This document shows positions 7,493 to 16,799 of a DNA stretch of 64,000 nucleotides, in pieces; position 1 is the stretch's first letter, and every line of letters starts with the position of its first letter. The DNA is taken from the NCBI GenBank assembly GCA_030586155.1, contig CP130741.1:614680-678679 (forward strand), written 5' to 3'. The translations under genes and the position numbers were made by a program. A model generated the notes under the pieces. The model was given only the letters and a program-made list of their open reading frames with translations, did no database searches and had not been told where the DNA came from. This DNA comes from Eubacteriaceae bacterium ES3. Lineage in GTDB: Bacteria; Bacillota; Clostridia; Eubacteriales; Eubacteriaceae.

Positions 7493-10204
7493 TTAGATTC
7501 CTCCTGATACTTTTATTAATGAATCAGCCGCTGTCTTAACGGCATCTTCAATACGGTCATAGGTTGAAAATACTTTAATTCCCTTTTTTTCAAGCCGAGA
7601 TGAAGGTCCTTCACCAATTCGCATGGAGATTACTCCATCGCAGTCCTCAAGTTCTTTTAAAATTTTATCAATCTTATCTTCTTTATCGTCACAGTTTTCA
7701 ACGCCTTCGCAGTATTTTTTCACGGTTCGCTTTTCTTTGAAAGCGACGGCATCTTCAGCATAGTCGTAAATATAAAGTTCAGTAGCCTGCCCAAAATGCT
7801 GATCAACAAGGATACCACTTTTGGAAACAGTTGCAAATCTTAATGGTTTTTCTTTAGCTTCAATTTTAGCGGGTTCTTCTTTGATTTGTCTGAATTCAAT
7901 CGATAAATCTTCATCAAGTTTTCCGATGGCATCAGCCCGACACTGTTTACAGTGGTACATCTGTTTTAAATGAAGGCCGCATCGGTCGCGAATTTCAGTA
8001 ATTTCAATATTGCTGGCCATTTCCAGGTTTTCAAAGGCACTGCCTTTAACCGGAATCAGTGGCATGATATTGGAAATATAGCAGCCCAAATCGCGCATGG
8101 TCTTAACGACTTCCTCAATATGACCATCATTGATGCCTTTTAAAGTAACGGTATTGATTTTAACGACCACACCCAGGTCAACCAGTTGTTTGATGCCGGC
8201 TAGCTGATTGGCCAGAAGAATGGAAGCAGCAGCTTCGCCGGTATAATGTTTGCCCATGAAATTAACAAATTTATAGATTTTGGCTCCAATGGAAGGGTCA
8301 ACTGCATTGACAGTGACAGTAACATGAGAGACATTTAAGTCTGCCAGCTCCTTAGCATGGTAGGGAAGCATCAGTCCGTTGGTTGAGACACAGAAGGTAA
8401 TATTAGGATCATCCTCATGGATTAGTTCTAAAGCTTTTTTCGTCTCGGAAAAATTAGCCAGGGCATCACCAGGTCCGGCAACACCGATAACAGTCAAATT
8501 TTCAACTTTCTCTTTAACCTGTTTATATTTAGCAAAAGCTTCTTCAGGCGATAATACAGCAGTAGTAACACCAGGTCGACTTTCGTTCATACAATCATAT
8601 TTTCTGACGCAGTAGTTACATTGTATATTACACTTAGGGGCAATAGGAAGATGCATTCGGGAATTCTTCTGTGAAGCGCCACAGTTAAAACAAGGGTGGT
8701 TTGCTGTTTTTTCTTCTAAAGTCATCGCTTTATTAGTCATCTCTACATTTACCTCTTTTTCTTTAGCATCTTTCTCTTCAGGAGCCTCAGCTTCTGCAGG
8801 GGATTCCAGTCCATATTTAGTTTTAGGACCTTCTTCATAATACTTATTGTACAAGTGAGCTCTAAAACCGCCTTCAACTTTTTTAAGAACGGTGTTGGTC
8901 ATTTTATCCAGTAGATTCATCGATCCGTCATATCCAAGGGTGCGAATTCTTTGACCACCAATCTGATCATGAATCGGGAATGCTGTTCGTATTAGGGGAA
9001 TTCCGGTTTTTTCTTCGATTCGACGGGCATCAGAATTCCCTAACATCATGTTTGCTTCGAGTCGAAGGGCTTCAGATTCGATGGTTTCAAAGTCAACATC
9101 ATTTAAGATAACAAATTCTTCAATAAACAGGCGGTCCGCCAGTTTTTGAATAATCGGTTTAATGTGCATTTCAAGCTCCGGTACGTTTGAGCCGGTTGCT
9201 GTAACGACTGGCATAATGCCATTTTCACAACAAAGTTCAACAGCTGCCATCACAAAGTCCGGTTCACCAAAAATAACAACTCGACCTTCGGCATTGTATT
9301 TATGGGAGTCAACCATCCCATCCAGGAAACGGCCGCGGGCTTTCTTGATGGCCTCTGGAATCTCTTTCCCGGAAATTTTGGAAAGAGTTTTAATCAGGGT
9401 ATCAGTATTTTTAAGACCTATTGGCAGGTTTAAGCGCTGATAGGGAATCCCAAATTTTTCATTTAAATAAACGCCTGCGGAAAATTCAGGGCGAATACTG
9501 TTGGAGATTTCCAGAGTATGTCTGGCTCCGCCCATTTTTTTAATGTCTTCAATGCTGGTTCCGTTAGCAGGTAAGCGATCATAGTCGGGTTGGTGAATGC
9601 CATCCAGGTTTTCTGAAAGATCAGGCAGTAAAATGATATCAAGCCCAAAGGCTGCAAACAGATCTTTCAGGTATCGGGTATCAGCAGGAGAGATCATTGA
9701 CGTGATGACATTAATCTTGTTATTTGGCGTGGTATCCATCGGGACATTCTTGACAATGGATTTTATAGTAGCCATATAGCCTTCGAACTGAGTACCGCCA
9801 TAACCGGCTGTTTGAACTGGGATAATGGTCACATCCTGATACTCAGGATGTTCCTGATAGAACTGCTGAATAATAAAAGCAACGTCTTCGCCAATGGTTT
9901 CTGCCAGACAGGTGGTCGAAACACCAATGACTTCCGGACCATAGATTTTAATCAGATTTTCAAGTCCCAGCTTCAAGTTTTTCTCGCCACCGTATACGGT
10001 TCCTTCTTCAGTTAAAGAGGAAGACGCAATATCGACTGGTTCATTATAATGAGTAGCCATATGACGTCTGATATAGGTAGAGCAGCCCTGTGAGCCGTGG
10101 AGCAGGTTCATACATTTTTTAATACCATAGAAGGCATTGGCAGCGCCCATTGGCATACACATTTTACAGGGATTAACATTTAAATTAACAAGATTTTTAG
10201 ACAT
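7493..10204 (-). CDS. nifN-B: NifN-NifB fusion with C-terminal NifX-like domain
   Basis: 903-residue fusion for FeMo-cofactor assembly. Residues 1 to about 445 are NifN (scaffold partner of NifE; CKMCMPMGA, HGSQGCSTY, TTCLAETIGED). A Glu/Lys-rich linker (about 460-500) follows. The radical-SAM NifB domain has CNIQCNYC (CxxxCxxC, about residue 530), which makes the NifB-co core. The last ~120 residues (RFATVSKSGILVDQHFGQA onward) are the NifX/NafY cofactor-carrier domain. Such N-B fusions are known in clostridial nif clusters. Start set at ATG 10204 behind GGAGGT; overlaps nifE by 8 bp. Confidence 0.95.
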   Translation of the reverse strand: MSKNLVNLNVNPCKMCMPMGAANAFYGIKKCMNLLHGSQGCSTYIRRHMATHYNEPVDIASSSLTEEGTVYGGEKNLKLGLENLIKIYGPEVIGVSTTCLAETIGEDVAFIIQQFYQEHPEYQDVTIIPVQTAGYGGTQFEGYMATIKSIVKNVPMDTTPNNKINVITSMISPADTRYLKDLFAAFGLDIILLPDLSENLDGIHQPDYDRLPANGTSIEDIKKMGGARHTLEISNSIRPEFSAGVYLNEKFGIPYQRLNLPIGLKNTDTLIKTLSKISGKEIPEAIKKARGRFLDGMVDSHKYNAEGRVVIFGEPDFVMAAVELCCENGIMPVVTATGSNVPELEMHIKPIIQKLADRLFIEEFVILNDVDFETIESEALRLEANMMLGNSDARRIEEKTGIPLIRTAFPIHDQIGGQRIRTLGYDGSMNLLDKMTNTVLKKVEGGFRAHLYNKYYEEGPKTKYGLESPAEAEAPEEKDAKEKEVNVEMTNKAMTLEEKTANHPCFNCGASQKNSRMHLPIAPKCNIQCNYCVRKYDCMNESRPGVTTAVLSPEEAFAKYKQVKEKVENLTVIGVAGPGDALANFSETKKALELIHEDDPNITFCVSTNGLMLPYHAKELADLNVSHVTVTVNAVDPSIGAKIYKFVNFMGKHYTGEAAASILLANQLAGIKQLVDLGVVVKINTVTLKGINDGHIEEVVKTMRDLGCYISNIMPLIPVKGSAFENLEMASNIEITEIRDRCGLHLKQMYHCKQCRADAIGKLDEDLSIEFRQIKEEPAKIEAKEKPLRFATVSKSGILVDQHFGQATELYIYDYAEDAVAFKEKRTVKKYCEGVENCDDKEDKIDKILKELEDCDGVISMRIGEGPSSRLEKKGIKVFSTYDRIEDAVKTAADSLIKVSGGI

Positions 10205-11552
10205 CTTCAGCACCTCCAATTGTACTCCAAACCGGGCTGTTCATCGAAAGGTTGATTTCTGAGGCGAAGTTAAGTGCGCCCTCATAGCCGGCTAAAGGAT
10301 GCTTTCGTTCATGGTTGTGATCACAGAAGGCTACGCCCAATTTATAGGCAAGGGGTCTTTCTTTTACGCCACCAACCAGGATATCAGCACCTTTTTCACG
10401 CATGAATTTTTCAAGCTCTGCGGGGTTGGCATCATCAAGAATAACAGCGTCTTCCTCAACCAGGTTACCGATTAATTCATAGTCATCTTTGCTACCCGTT
10501 TGGGAACCGACCATGACAGTTTTCATCCCAAATTCATTAAACTGTCTGATTAGTGAAATAGCTTTGAATCCACCACCTACATAGATAGAGGCTTTTTTTC
10601 CGCCCAAATTTTTCTTGTATTTTTCAAGTAAGGGAAGGACACGATGCTCTTCTTCTTTGGTAAACTCTTTTGCTCGTCTAATCACGTCAGGATCTCCGGT
10701 AGCATAAGCGATTCGCATGATCGAATCAGAGGTGTCAGTTACGCCGAAGAAAGAGACTTTTATAAAAGGAATATCATATTCTTCTTCCAGTTTTTTTGCC
10801 AGGTAGGTCATTGATCCGGCACACTGAACCAGATTGAGTTTAGCTTTTGGTGCTTCACGCAGGTTATCAACCGAGGCATCACCAGTGAAGTGAGAAACCA
10901 CATTAACACCGATGCGTCTTAGATAAGATTTCATAATCCACATTTCACCGGCCAGGTTAAAATCTCCTAAAATATTAACCCCATCAACTTTTTCCAGTGG
11001 TTCTTCTGGTGTAATCAGATCCATAATGGCGTTACAGGCCATTTTATAACCAGTTTTTTTGGTTCCGGAGAAGCCTGAAGATTTAACGGGAATAACTTTG
11101 ATATTGTACTTCTCTGAGGCCAGACGACAAACCGCATCCACATCATCACCAATAACGCCGACAATACAAGTAGCATAAATAAAGATAACTTTTGGTGAGT
11201 GAACTTCCATCACTTCGTCGATCGCGGCCGCCAGTTTCTTTTCTCCACCGAAAATTACGTCCTTTTCGCGAAGGTCGGTGGAGTAGCTGTTTCGATAGCC
11301 TTCTTCACCGCTTGAGAGGCTTCCTCTGATATCCCAGGTATAACTGGCACAGCCAATTGGACCATGGACAATATGAAATGCGTCTGTAATGGGATTGAGA
11401 ACGACTCGAGCGCCACAGTAAACACAGGCGCGCTGGCTGATAGCTCCGGAGACGCTCTCAGATTCGCATTTGATACCACTGCCATCGCCACTGCAGCCAG
11501 TTGAACGAATGGACTGTGATCTTTCTGGTAATATATCATTGGCAGTTTTCAT
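10197..11552 (-). CDS. nifE: FeMo-cofactor scaffold protein NifE
   Basis: With NifN forms the scaffold on which NifB-co matures to FeMo-co. Cluster-site residues are seen in RACVYCGARVVLNP, HGPIGCASYTWDIRGS and TCIVGVIGDD. 451 residues from ATG 11552, which follows a perfect AAGGAGG. An open frame extends further upstream but covers the intergenic hairpins and lacks an RBS, so the longer start is rejected. The gene is separated from nifK by 145 bp holding an attenuator-like hairpin. Confidence 0.94.
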   Translation of the reverse strand: MKTANDILPERSQSIRSTGCSGDGSGIKCESESVSGAISQRACVYCGARVVLNPITDAFHIVHGPIGCASYTWDIRGSLSSGEEGYRNSYSTDLREKDVIFGGEKKLAAAIDEVMEVHSPKVIFIYATCIVGVIGDDVDAVCRLASEKYNIKVIPVKSSGFSGTKKTGYKMACNAIMDLITPEEPLEKVDGVNILGDFNLAGEMWIMKSYLRRIGVNVVSHFTGDASVDNLREAPKAKLNLVQCAGSMTYLAKKLEEEYDIPFIKVSFFGVTDTSDSIMRIAYATGDPDVIRRAKEFTKEEEHRVLPLLEKYKKNLGGKKASIYVGGGFKAISLIRQFNEFGMKTVMVGSQTGSKDDYELIGNLVEEDAVILDDANPAELEKFMREKGADILVGGVKERPLAYKLGVAFCDHNHERKHPLAGYEGALNFASEINLSMNSPVWSTIGGAEDV

Positions 11553-11570
11553 TTTAGCCTCCTTATTTAA

Positions 11571-11596
11571 TAAAAACAGGGAGGAAATCCTCCCTG
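11571..11596 (-). terminator. Terminator-like hairpin between nifK and nifE (putative attenuator)
   Basis: On the mRNA strand an 8-9 bp perfect GC-rich stem CAGGGAGG / CCTCCCTG closes on an ATTT loop and is followed at once by TTTTTATT. It lies 18 bases before the nifE start codon. A leaky terminator here would lower nifE and nifN-B relative to nifHDK, fitting the known need for far more structural than scaffold protein. Confidence 0.75.
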
Positions 11597-11605
11597 AGGT
11601 AGAAG

Positions 11606-11661
11606 CGCCGGAAAATTTAGATAAATTAGGAATAAAAGAAACTAGAGGTAATTTACCGGCG
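11606..11661 (-). other. Long-range hairpin in nifK-nifE spacer
   Basis: Arms CGCCGG plus A/T extension at 11656-11661 and 11606-11611 pair across a loop of about 35-40 bases. It lies directly upstream of the terminator-like hairpin on the transcript and might protect the 3' end of the nifHDK message or compete with the terminator. Confidence 0.5.
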
Positions 11662-11697
11662 TAAGAGTTGAGCAGTTTAAATTTTAAATTCAGGGTA

Positions 11698-13068
11698 TTA
11701 CATAACGACTTCGAAATCTTCTTCAGCAGCATCGCGATCCATACGATCCATAATAGCTGTCAGAATCAGTTCGATTAGTCGCATTGCTCCTTTATATCCA
11801 ACAATTGGCATATAAGAGTGTACATAACGGTCAAGGATTGGGAATCCAGCACGAACCAGTGGAATATCTTCGGCACGGGCAATTGCTTTTCCGTAGCTGC
11901 CACCGATTAATACATCAACAGGTTCATTTTTGATCCACTGGTGCATTTCAAAGAGGTCAGAGTTTGCTTTAACGGTAGAACCTTCAATCCCAAATTTTTC
12001 CAGGATTGCATTAGCTCGTTTTTCAAACAGCGATCCAGGCGTTCCGGTAATAACATATTTTGGAATCATTCCAATTTCACAGGCAAGTTGAGTGATACCA
12101 AGTACAGTATCGGGATCTCCGTAGATAGCACAAGTTTTGCCATTTGAATATTGGTTTGAATCCAGCATGATATCCATCAGCTGGCCACGTTCTTCTTCAA
12201 GCGCGTAAGGAACTTCAGTTTTTGAGAATTCATTCAAAGCCATAATGTATTTATCAGTATATTCTACACCTATTGGCAGTGGCAGAGTTTGATAAGCCAC
12301 TTTACATTGTTTTTCTAAAACATCAGCTGGCATTTCACAAGCAATTTCGCCTAAGGCCAGTGACATTTCGCAGTTACCTAAATCTTGAATTTCTTCAACA
12401 GTTGTTCCGCCTTTAGGATACATTTCATAATGATTTCCCATTGGAGCATCCATAACACCGCTGGTATCTGGAAGCATCGTGTAGTCAACACCCATCAGTG
12501 TGGCAATTCTTTTCATTTCACGCATATCACCAGGATTAACAAAGCCAGGGATTAATGCCATTTTGCCATTTTTTTCGCCGGTATTTTCAGAAAGGTATTT
12601 AATAAATCCGGCAATCATGTTAGAATAACCAGTGATATGTGAACCGACATAGCTTGGAGTATTTGTATGAACAACAAATCTTCCTTCGGGAATTTTGCTT
12701 TCATAATCAGTGATATAAGCATTTAAGTCATCACCAATGGTTTCACTCAGGCAAGTGGTGTGAACAGCGATAATTTTTGGGTCATAGATGTCGAAAATAT
12801 TTCGCATTGCTGTTTTTAAGTTGGAACCACCACCGAAAACTGAAGCACCTTCGGTAAATGAGCTTGATGCAGCGATTGCTGGATCTTTGAAATGTCTGGT
12901 CAGGAAGGTTCGATGGTATGAGCAGCATCCCTGTGAACCATGGCTGTGGGGCATACAGCCATAAACACCTAGAGCAGCATACATTGCTCCAACCGGTTGA
13001 CATGTCTTTGCCGGGTTGATTCGCAGGGCTTTACGATCTGCGACTTCTTTAGTTGTGAAATTTAACAT
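11698..13068 (-). CDS. nifK: Nitrogenase molybdenum-iron protein beta chain
   Basis: Beta subunit of dinitrogenase; with NifD binds the P-cluster. The P-cluster cysteines lie in AKTCQPVGA (about residue 22), HGSQGCCSYHR (about 47) and TTCLSETIGDD (about 105). 456 residues: the short clostridial form lacking the ~50-residue N-terminal extension of proteobacterial NifK. Its start overlaps the nifD stop (shared base 13068), giving 1:1 coupling. Confidence 0.96.
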   Translation of the reverse strand: MLNFTTKEVADRKALRINPAKTCQPVGAMYAALGVYGCMPHSHGSQGCCSYHRTFLTRHFKDPAIAASSSFTEGASVFGGGSNLKTAMRNIFDIYDPKIIAVHTTCLSETIGDDLNAYITDYESKIPEGRFVVHTNTPSYVGSHITGYSNMIAGFIKYLSENTGEKNGKMALIPGFVNPGDMREMKRIATLMGVDYTMLPDTSGVMDAPMGNHYEMYPKGGTTVEEIQDLGNCEMSLALGEIACEMPADVLEKQCKVAYQTLPLPIGVEYTDKYIMALNEFSKTEVPYALEEERGQLMDIMLDSNQYSNGKTCAIYGDPDTVLGITQLACEIGMIPKYVITGTPGSLFEKRANAILEKFGIEGSTVKANSDLFEMHQWIKNEPVDVLIGGSYGKAIARAEDIPLVRAGFPILDRYVHSYMPIVGYKGAMRLIELILTAIMDRMDRDAAEEDFEVVM

Positions 13069-14657
13069 TATTCGTTACCTCCTAAGCTGCCGTTCAATGT
13101 TGGTGTTTTTTTCCATGGGGCAGTCAGCATATCCCAGGCTGGAATATGTGTAGCCATGCTTACATCGTTGGCAAAATTGAGAGCACCCTTGAATCCGGCA
13201 TAAGGACCAGAGTAGTCATATGAATGTAACTGTCGAGAAGGAACACCCATTCGTGTAATTACGTATTTGTCTTTGATACCTGAGAAGAAGATGTCAATGC
13301 CAAGTTCTTTAATAAATTGTTCAGTTTCGAAATGGTTGTAGTCATCAGTGATAACTGCGCCATCCATAATATCTTCCCACATACCGTTGTATTCTTCCAT
13401 TGGAATACCATCAGCCCGCAGGGCTTCCAGTTCTTCTTCAGTTAAACGTTCTTTATAGTAGCTTTCGTCTTTTGATACAGTAATACTTTCAATGTTTTTA
13501 GAATCAGCGTCTTGTTTAATGGTTGGAATAACTTCACGACCTTCATAGTCATCACGGTGAGCAAATTCATAGCCGGCTAAAACAGTGTCCACACCTAAAC
13601 TATTTAGCAGATTGATGTAGTGGTGGCTTCGTGAACCCCCAACGTAGATGGCGGCTTTTTTACCTGTAAGTTTTTCTTTACAAGCGGCAATCCCTTGAGC
13701 AATTGATGATTCTTCTTCAGCAATAACTTCTTCAGTTCGTTTTATCAGCTCCGGATCGTTGAAGTATTTGGCAACATCACGGAGTGATTTTTTAGTTGTG
13801 TCAATACCGATAAAGTTAACTTTCATCCAGTCAGTCCCATATTTTGTTTTCATCATTTCAGCGATGTAGTTAATAGAACGGTGACATTGAACAAGATTCA
13901 AGTCGGCAGTATGTGCGTTTTTAAGGGTTGCGTAAGATCCGTCACCAGTCATGATAGAGATAACATTGTAGCCGATTCGTTTTAATAAACGTTCAACTTC
14001 CCAGCCGTCACCACCGATATTGTACTCACCAAGTAAGTTGATGGAGTATTTTACAGGTGCTGCATCACCGGTACCAATGACTTTTTTCATTAAACCGTTA
14101 TTGGCAATATGATGGCCGCCAGATTGGCTAACCCCTTTGTAACCCTCGCAGCTAAATGCCATAACGGTAATCCCGTATTCTTTTTCTGCTTCCGAAGCAA
14201 TCGCGTGAATATCATCACCGATTAGTCCAACCGGACAGGTTGAGGCAATTGCGATACATTCGGGATCAAAAATTTCTACCGCTTCTTTAATTGCCTGTCG
14301 GAGTTTTTTCTCGCCACCGAATACGATGTCGGTTTCCTGCATATCGGTTGATAAGCAGTACTCCAGGAAGGATTTTGTGTCTTCATCACCTTTTGCTTTA
14401 TTACGACGAGTTCCCCAGCTGTAGAAACCACAACCGATAGGACCATGAGTAATGGTTAGAACATCTTTAAGTGGTCCGATAACAACCCCTTTGGCACCGG
14501 CGTAGCAGCAGCCTCGGTTAGTCATGATACCAGGAAGCGTTCTTGTATCGGCAGCAATTACATTAGGTTCGCCTTCTTGAATAGTAATGACATGGTCTTT
14601 TCTATTTTTATATACTTTAGAACTATATTTATCTAATACTTTTTCTCTTGAATCCAA
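13068..14657 (-). CDS. nifD: Nitrogenase molybdenum-iron protein alpha chain
   Basis: Alpha subunit carrying FeMo-co. P-cluster Cys are in NRGCCYAGAKG, GPIGCGFYSWG and STCPVGLIGDD. FeMo-co ligands are the Cys in LVQCHRSINYI and the His in SRQLHSYDYSGPYAGFKGA; the substrate-site His is in SGGHHIANN. 529 residues, including the ~50-residue insertion (about 380-435, Glu/Asp-rich, KDESYYKERLTEEELEAL) seen in clostridial NifD. These features mark a Mo nitrogenase, not V- or Fe-only. Confidence 0.97.
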   Translation of the reverse strand: MDSREKVLDKYSSKVYKNRKDHVITIQEGEPNVIAADTRTLPGIMTNRGCCYAGAKGVVIGPLKDVLTITHGPIGCGFYSWGTRRNKAKGDEDTKSFLEYCLSTDMQETDIVFGGEKKLRQAIKEAVEIFDPECIAIASTCPVGLIGDDIHAIASEAEKEYGITVMAFSCEGYKGVSQSGGHHIANNGLMKKVIGTGDAAPVKYSINLLGEYNIGGDGWEVERLLKRIGYNVISIMTGDGSYATLKNAHTADLNLVQCHRSINYIAEMMKTKYGTDWMKVNFIGIDTTKKSLRDVAKYFNDPELIKRTEEVIAEEESSIAQGIAACKEKLTGKKAAIYVGGSRSHHYINLLNSLGVDTVLAGYEFAHRDDYEGREVIPTIKQDADSKNIESITVSKDESYYKERLTEEELEALRADGIPMEEYNGMWEDIMDGAVITDDYNHFETEQFIKELGIDIFFSGIKDKYVITRMGVPSRQLHSYDYSGPYAGFKGALNFANDVSMATHIPAWDMLTAPWKKTPTLNGSLGGNE

Positions 14658-14672
14658 TTAAATCACCTCTTT

Positions 14673-15056
14673 CTAAAATGCATCAGCATGCTGTTCGCCG
14701 CTACGCACTCGGATTGATTCATCGATTGGGAGAACAAAAATTTTGCCATCTCCCGGATTACCAGTGGTATTTGCATCCATAATGATGGATACAACCTGAT
14801 CCACATCATTATCTTCGACAATTAATGTAAAGAATCTTTTTGAGATGAGCCGAGAGGACTCGGTCATAGATTCACTAACATCTGATAATGGCATCTCACC
14901 TGATGCGACAATGTCGTTGACTAAGGATAAATCGATGGATTTTTTTCCTCGACCAAGGACTTTTAAACAGGTGAATGCGGGAAAACCTTCGGCAACCAGG
15001 GCTTCTTTAGTCTGATTAACCTTGTTCTGTCTAATAATAGCCATAACTTCTTTCAT
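14673..15056 (-). CDS. nifI2: PII-like nitrogenase regulator NifI2
   Basis: 127-residue PII-family (GlnB-like) protein. MKEVMAIIRQNKVNQTKEAL and the C-terminal GNPGDGKIFVLPIDESIRVRSGE match NifI2; the T-loop (about residues 40-65) differs from GlnB and lacks the uridylylated Tyr context. In methanogens and clostridia NifI1/NifI2 bind dinitrogenase and switch it off with ammonium, relieved by 2-oxoglutarate. Lies between nifI1 and nifD, the standard order. Confidence 0.93.
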   Translation of the reverse strand: MKEVMAIIRQNKVNQTKEALVAEGFPAFTCLKVLGRGKKSIDLSLVNDIVASGEMPLSDVSESMTESSRLISKRFFTLIVEDNDVDQVVSIIMDANTTGNPGDGKIFVLPIDESIRVRSGEQHADAF

Positions 15057-15078
15057 CTGGTTCCTCCTTCACAAGACC

Positions 15079-15405
15079 TTAAAGTCCTGCTTTTCCTGTA
15101 CTGATTGTATAAGCCTCTTCAACTGGAGAAACAAAGATACGTCCATCTCCAAAAGTTCCTGCTTCGCCGGTTTTGGCATTTTTAAGAATTACGCGAACCA
15201 GATCATCTTTATCAGCATCTTCAATAATTGTTAAAAGCATTACTTTGGGGATTTCGTCATAATGAACTTCACCCACTTTAATTCCTTTTTGTTTACCACG
15301 TCCGTAAACATCCAGTTTTGTAACAGCCGGGAAACCAGCATCCAACATTTCCGATAAAATAACTCCAGCTTTTTCAGGTCGAATAATAGCTCTTACCATT
15401 AACAT
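15079..15405 (-). CDS. nifI1: PII-like nitrogenase regulator NifI1
   Basis: 108 residues, PII fold. MLMVRAIIRPEKAGVILSEM, the YGRGKQKGIKVGEVHYDEIPK loop and GTFGDGRIFVSPVEEAYTI are typical. Partner of NifI2 in post-translational nitrogenase switch-off. 21 bp after nifH. Confidence 0.93.
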   Translation of the reverse strand: MLMVRAIIRPEKAGVILSEMLDAGFPAVTKLDVYGRGKQKGIKVGEVHYDEIPKVMLLTIIEDADKDDLVRVILKNAKTGEAGTFGDGRIFVSPVEEAYTISTGKAGL

Positions 15406-15426
15406 ATTTCCACTCCCTTTCCTTAC

Positions 15427-16284
<858 letters not shown>

Positions 16285-16294
16285 CTACGGATAT

Positions 16295-16341
16295 AAAAAC
16301 ACGAGGCCTTTTCGTTTTGCGAAAAAGACCTCGTTGTCTTT
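16295..16341 (-). promoter_or_regulatory. nif leader module 3: A1/G4 hexaloop hairpin overlapping an intrinsic terminator
   Basis: On the transcript a 6-bp stem AAAGAC / GTCTTT closes the hexaloop AACGAG (16324-16341). The 3' arm and loop are also the 5' arm of a longer stem (ACGAGG...CCTCGT, 16301-16334) followed by GTTTTTAT. The two structures exclude each other. ANTAR-domain antiterminators bind hexaloops with A at position 1 and G at 4, exactly as here. The upstream partner hairpin is weak (CAG/CTG around CTAAGC). This is the module nearest nifH and the best terminator. Confidence 0.75.
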
Positions 16342-16428
16342 GCAGTGGCTTAGCCTGTATTACAGCTGGTACTGGCAGCAATTTGTAGTGCCGGCTGTAA
16401 AAGTTTTGGTCAAACGGTTTGTAAACGC

Positions 16429-16476
16429 AATGAAGTCTTGGAGTTTTTTATAAAACATCCAAGACTTCATTGTCTT
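16429..16476 (-). promoter_or_regulatory. nif leader module 2: A1/G4 hexaloop hairpin overlapping a perfect 14-bp stem
   Basis: AAGAC / GTCTT closes the hexaloop AATGAA (16461-16476). The same bases begin a perfect 14-bp hairpin (arms 16429-16442 and 16458-16471, loop of about 15). The U-tract after it is weak (GCGTTTAC), so it may terminate poorly or act by pausing. Confidence 0.65.
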
Positions 16477-16487
16477 ACTGTGGTTAA

Positions 16488-16539
16488 ACAAAAGGTCTTA
16501 GAAAGCTCCGTGTAGGGAGCTGACTAAGACCTCTTTGTC
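16488..16539 (-). promoter_or_regulatory. nif leader module 1: A1/G4 hexaloop hairpin overlapping a terminator-like stem
   Basis: GAC / GTC closes the hexaloop AAAGAG (16528-16539), a weaker 3-bp version. The overlapping hairpin pairs AGGTCTTAG with CTAAGACCT with an inner AGCTCC / GGAGCT stem, then TTTTGTTT. It is the promoter-proximal of the three related modules. Confidence 0.65.
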
Positions 16540-16576
16540 GTTTGCCGTTTCCGTATGTGTTTGTTTTCTTGGTCAT

Positions 16577-16605
16577 ATTATCCATGTTTGAGGATTAAAA
16601 GTCAA
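16577..16605 (-). promoter_or_regulatory. Sigma-70-type promoter of the nif operon
   Basis: -35 TTGACT at 16600-16605 and -10 GATAAT at 16577-16582 with exact 17-bp spacing. Predicted start at about 16570 gives a ~320-nt leader before nifH. No sigma-54 -24/-12 element is seen, so control is probably by the leader rather than by NifA. Confidence 0.75.
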
Positions 16606-16747
16606 ATCAATTTTGCTGTAAACCCTTTACAGAATCGTGATACGACAAAAGAATGGTAAAACGTATAGTGTGGTGCGAACAATTGTATTTAATTTTTATG
16701 GGTGTAAAAGTGTGGGTTTATAAGGGTGAAATCAGTTTCAAAAATTT

Positions 16748-16770
16748 ACATTGTATACATGATACAATGT
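16748..16770. promoter_or_regulatory. Perfect 9-bp inverted repeat (operator or hairpin)
   Basis: ACATTGTAT / ATACAATGT around the spacer ACATG, about 145 bp upstream of the nif -35 box and 30 bp after the stop of the upstream gene. It could be a repressor operator, or a weak terminator for the gene ending at 16800 (AAATTTTTG follows on that strand). A second, looser pair CCTTAA / TTAAGG lies at 16771-16798. Confidence 0.45.
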
Positions 16771-16799
16771 CCTTAATATACTTAAAACATTCTTAAGGG

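Noticed and set aside
11553-11732. N-terminal extension of NifE by about 60 residues
   Set aside because: The open frame crosses the two intergenic hairpins, has no RBS, and the extension is unlike any NifE; ATG 11552 has a perfect AAGGAGG.
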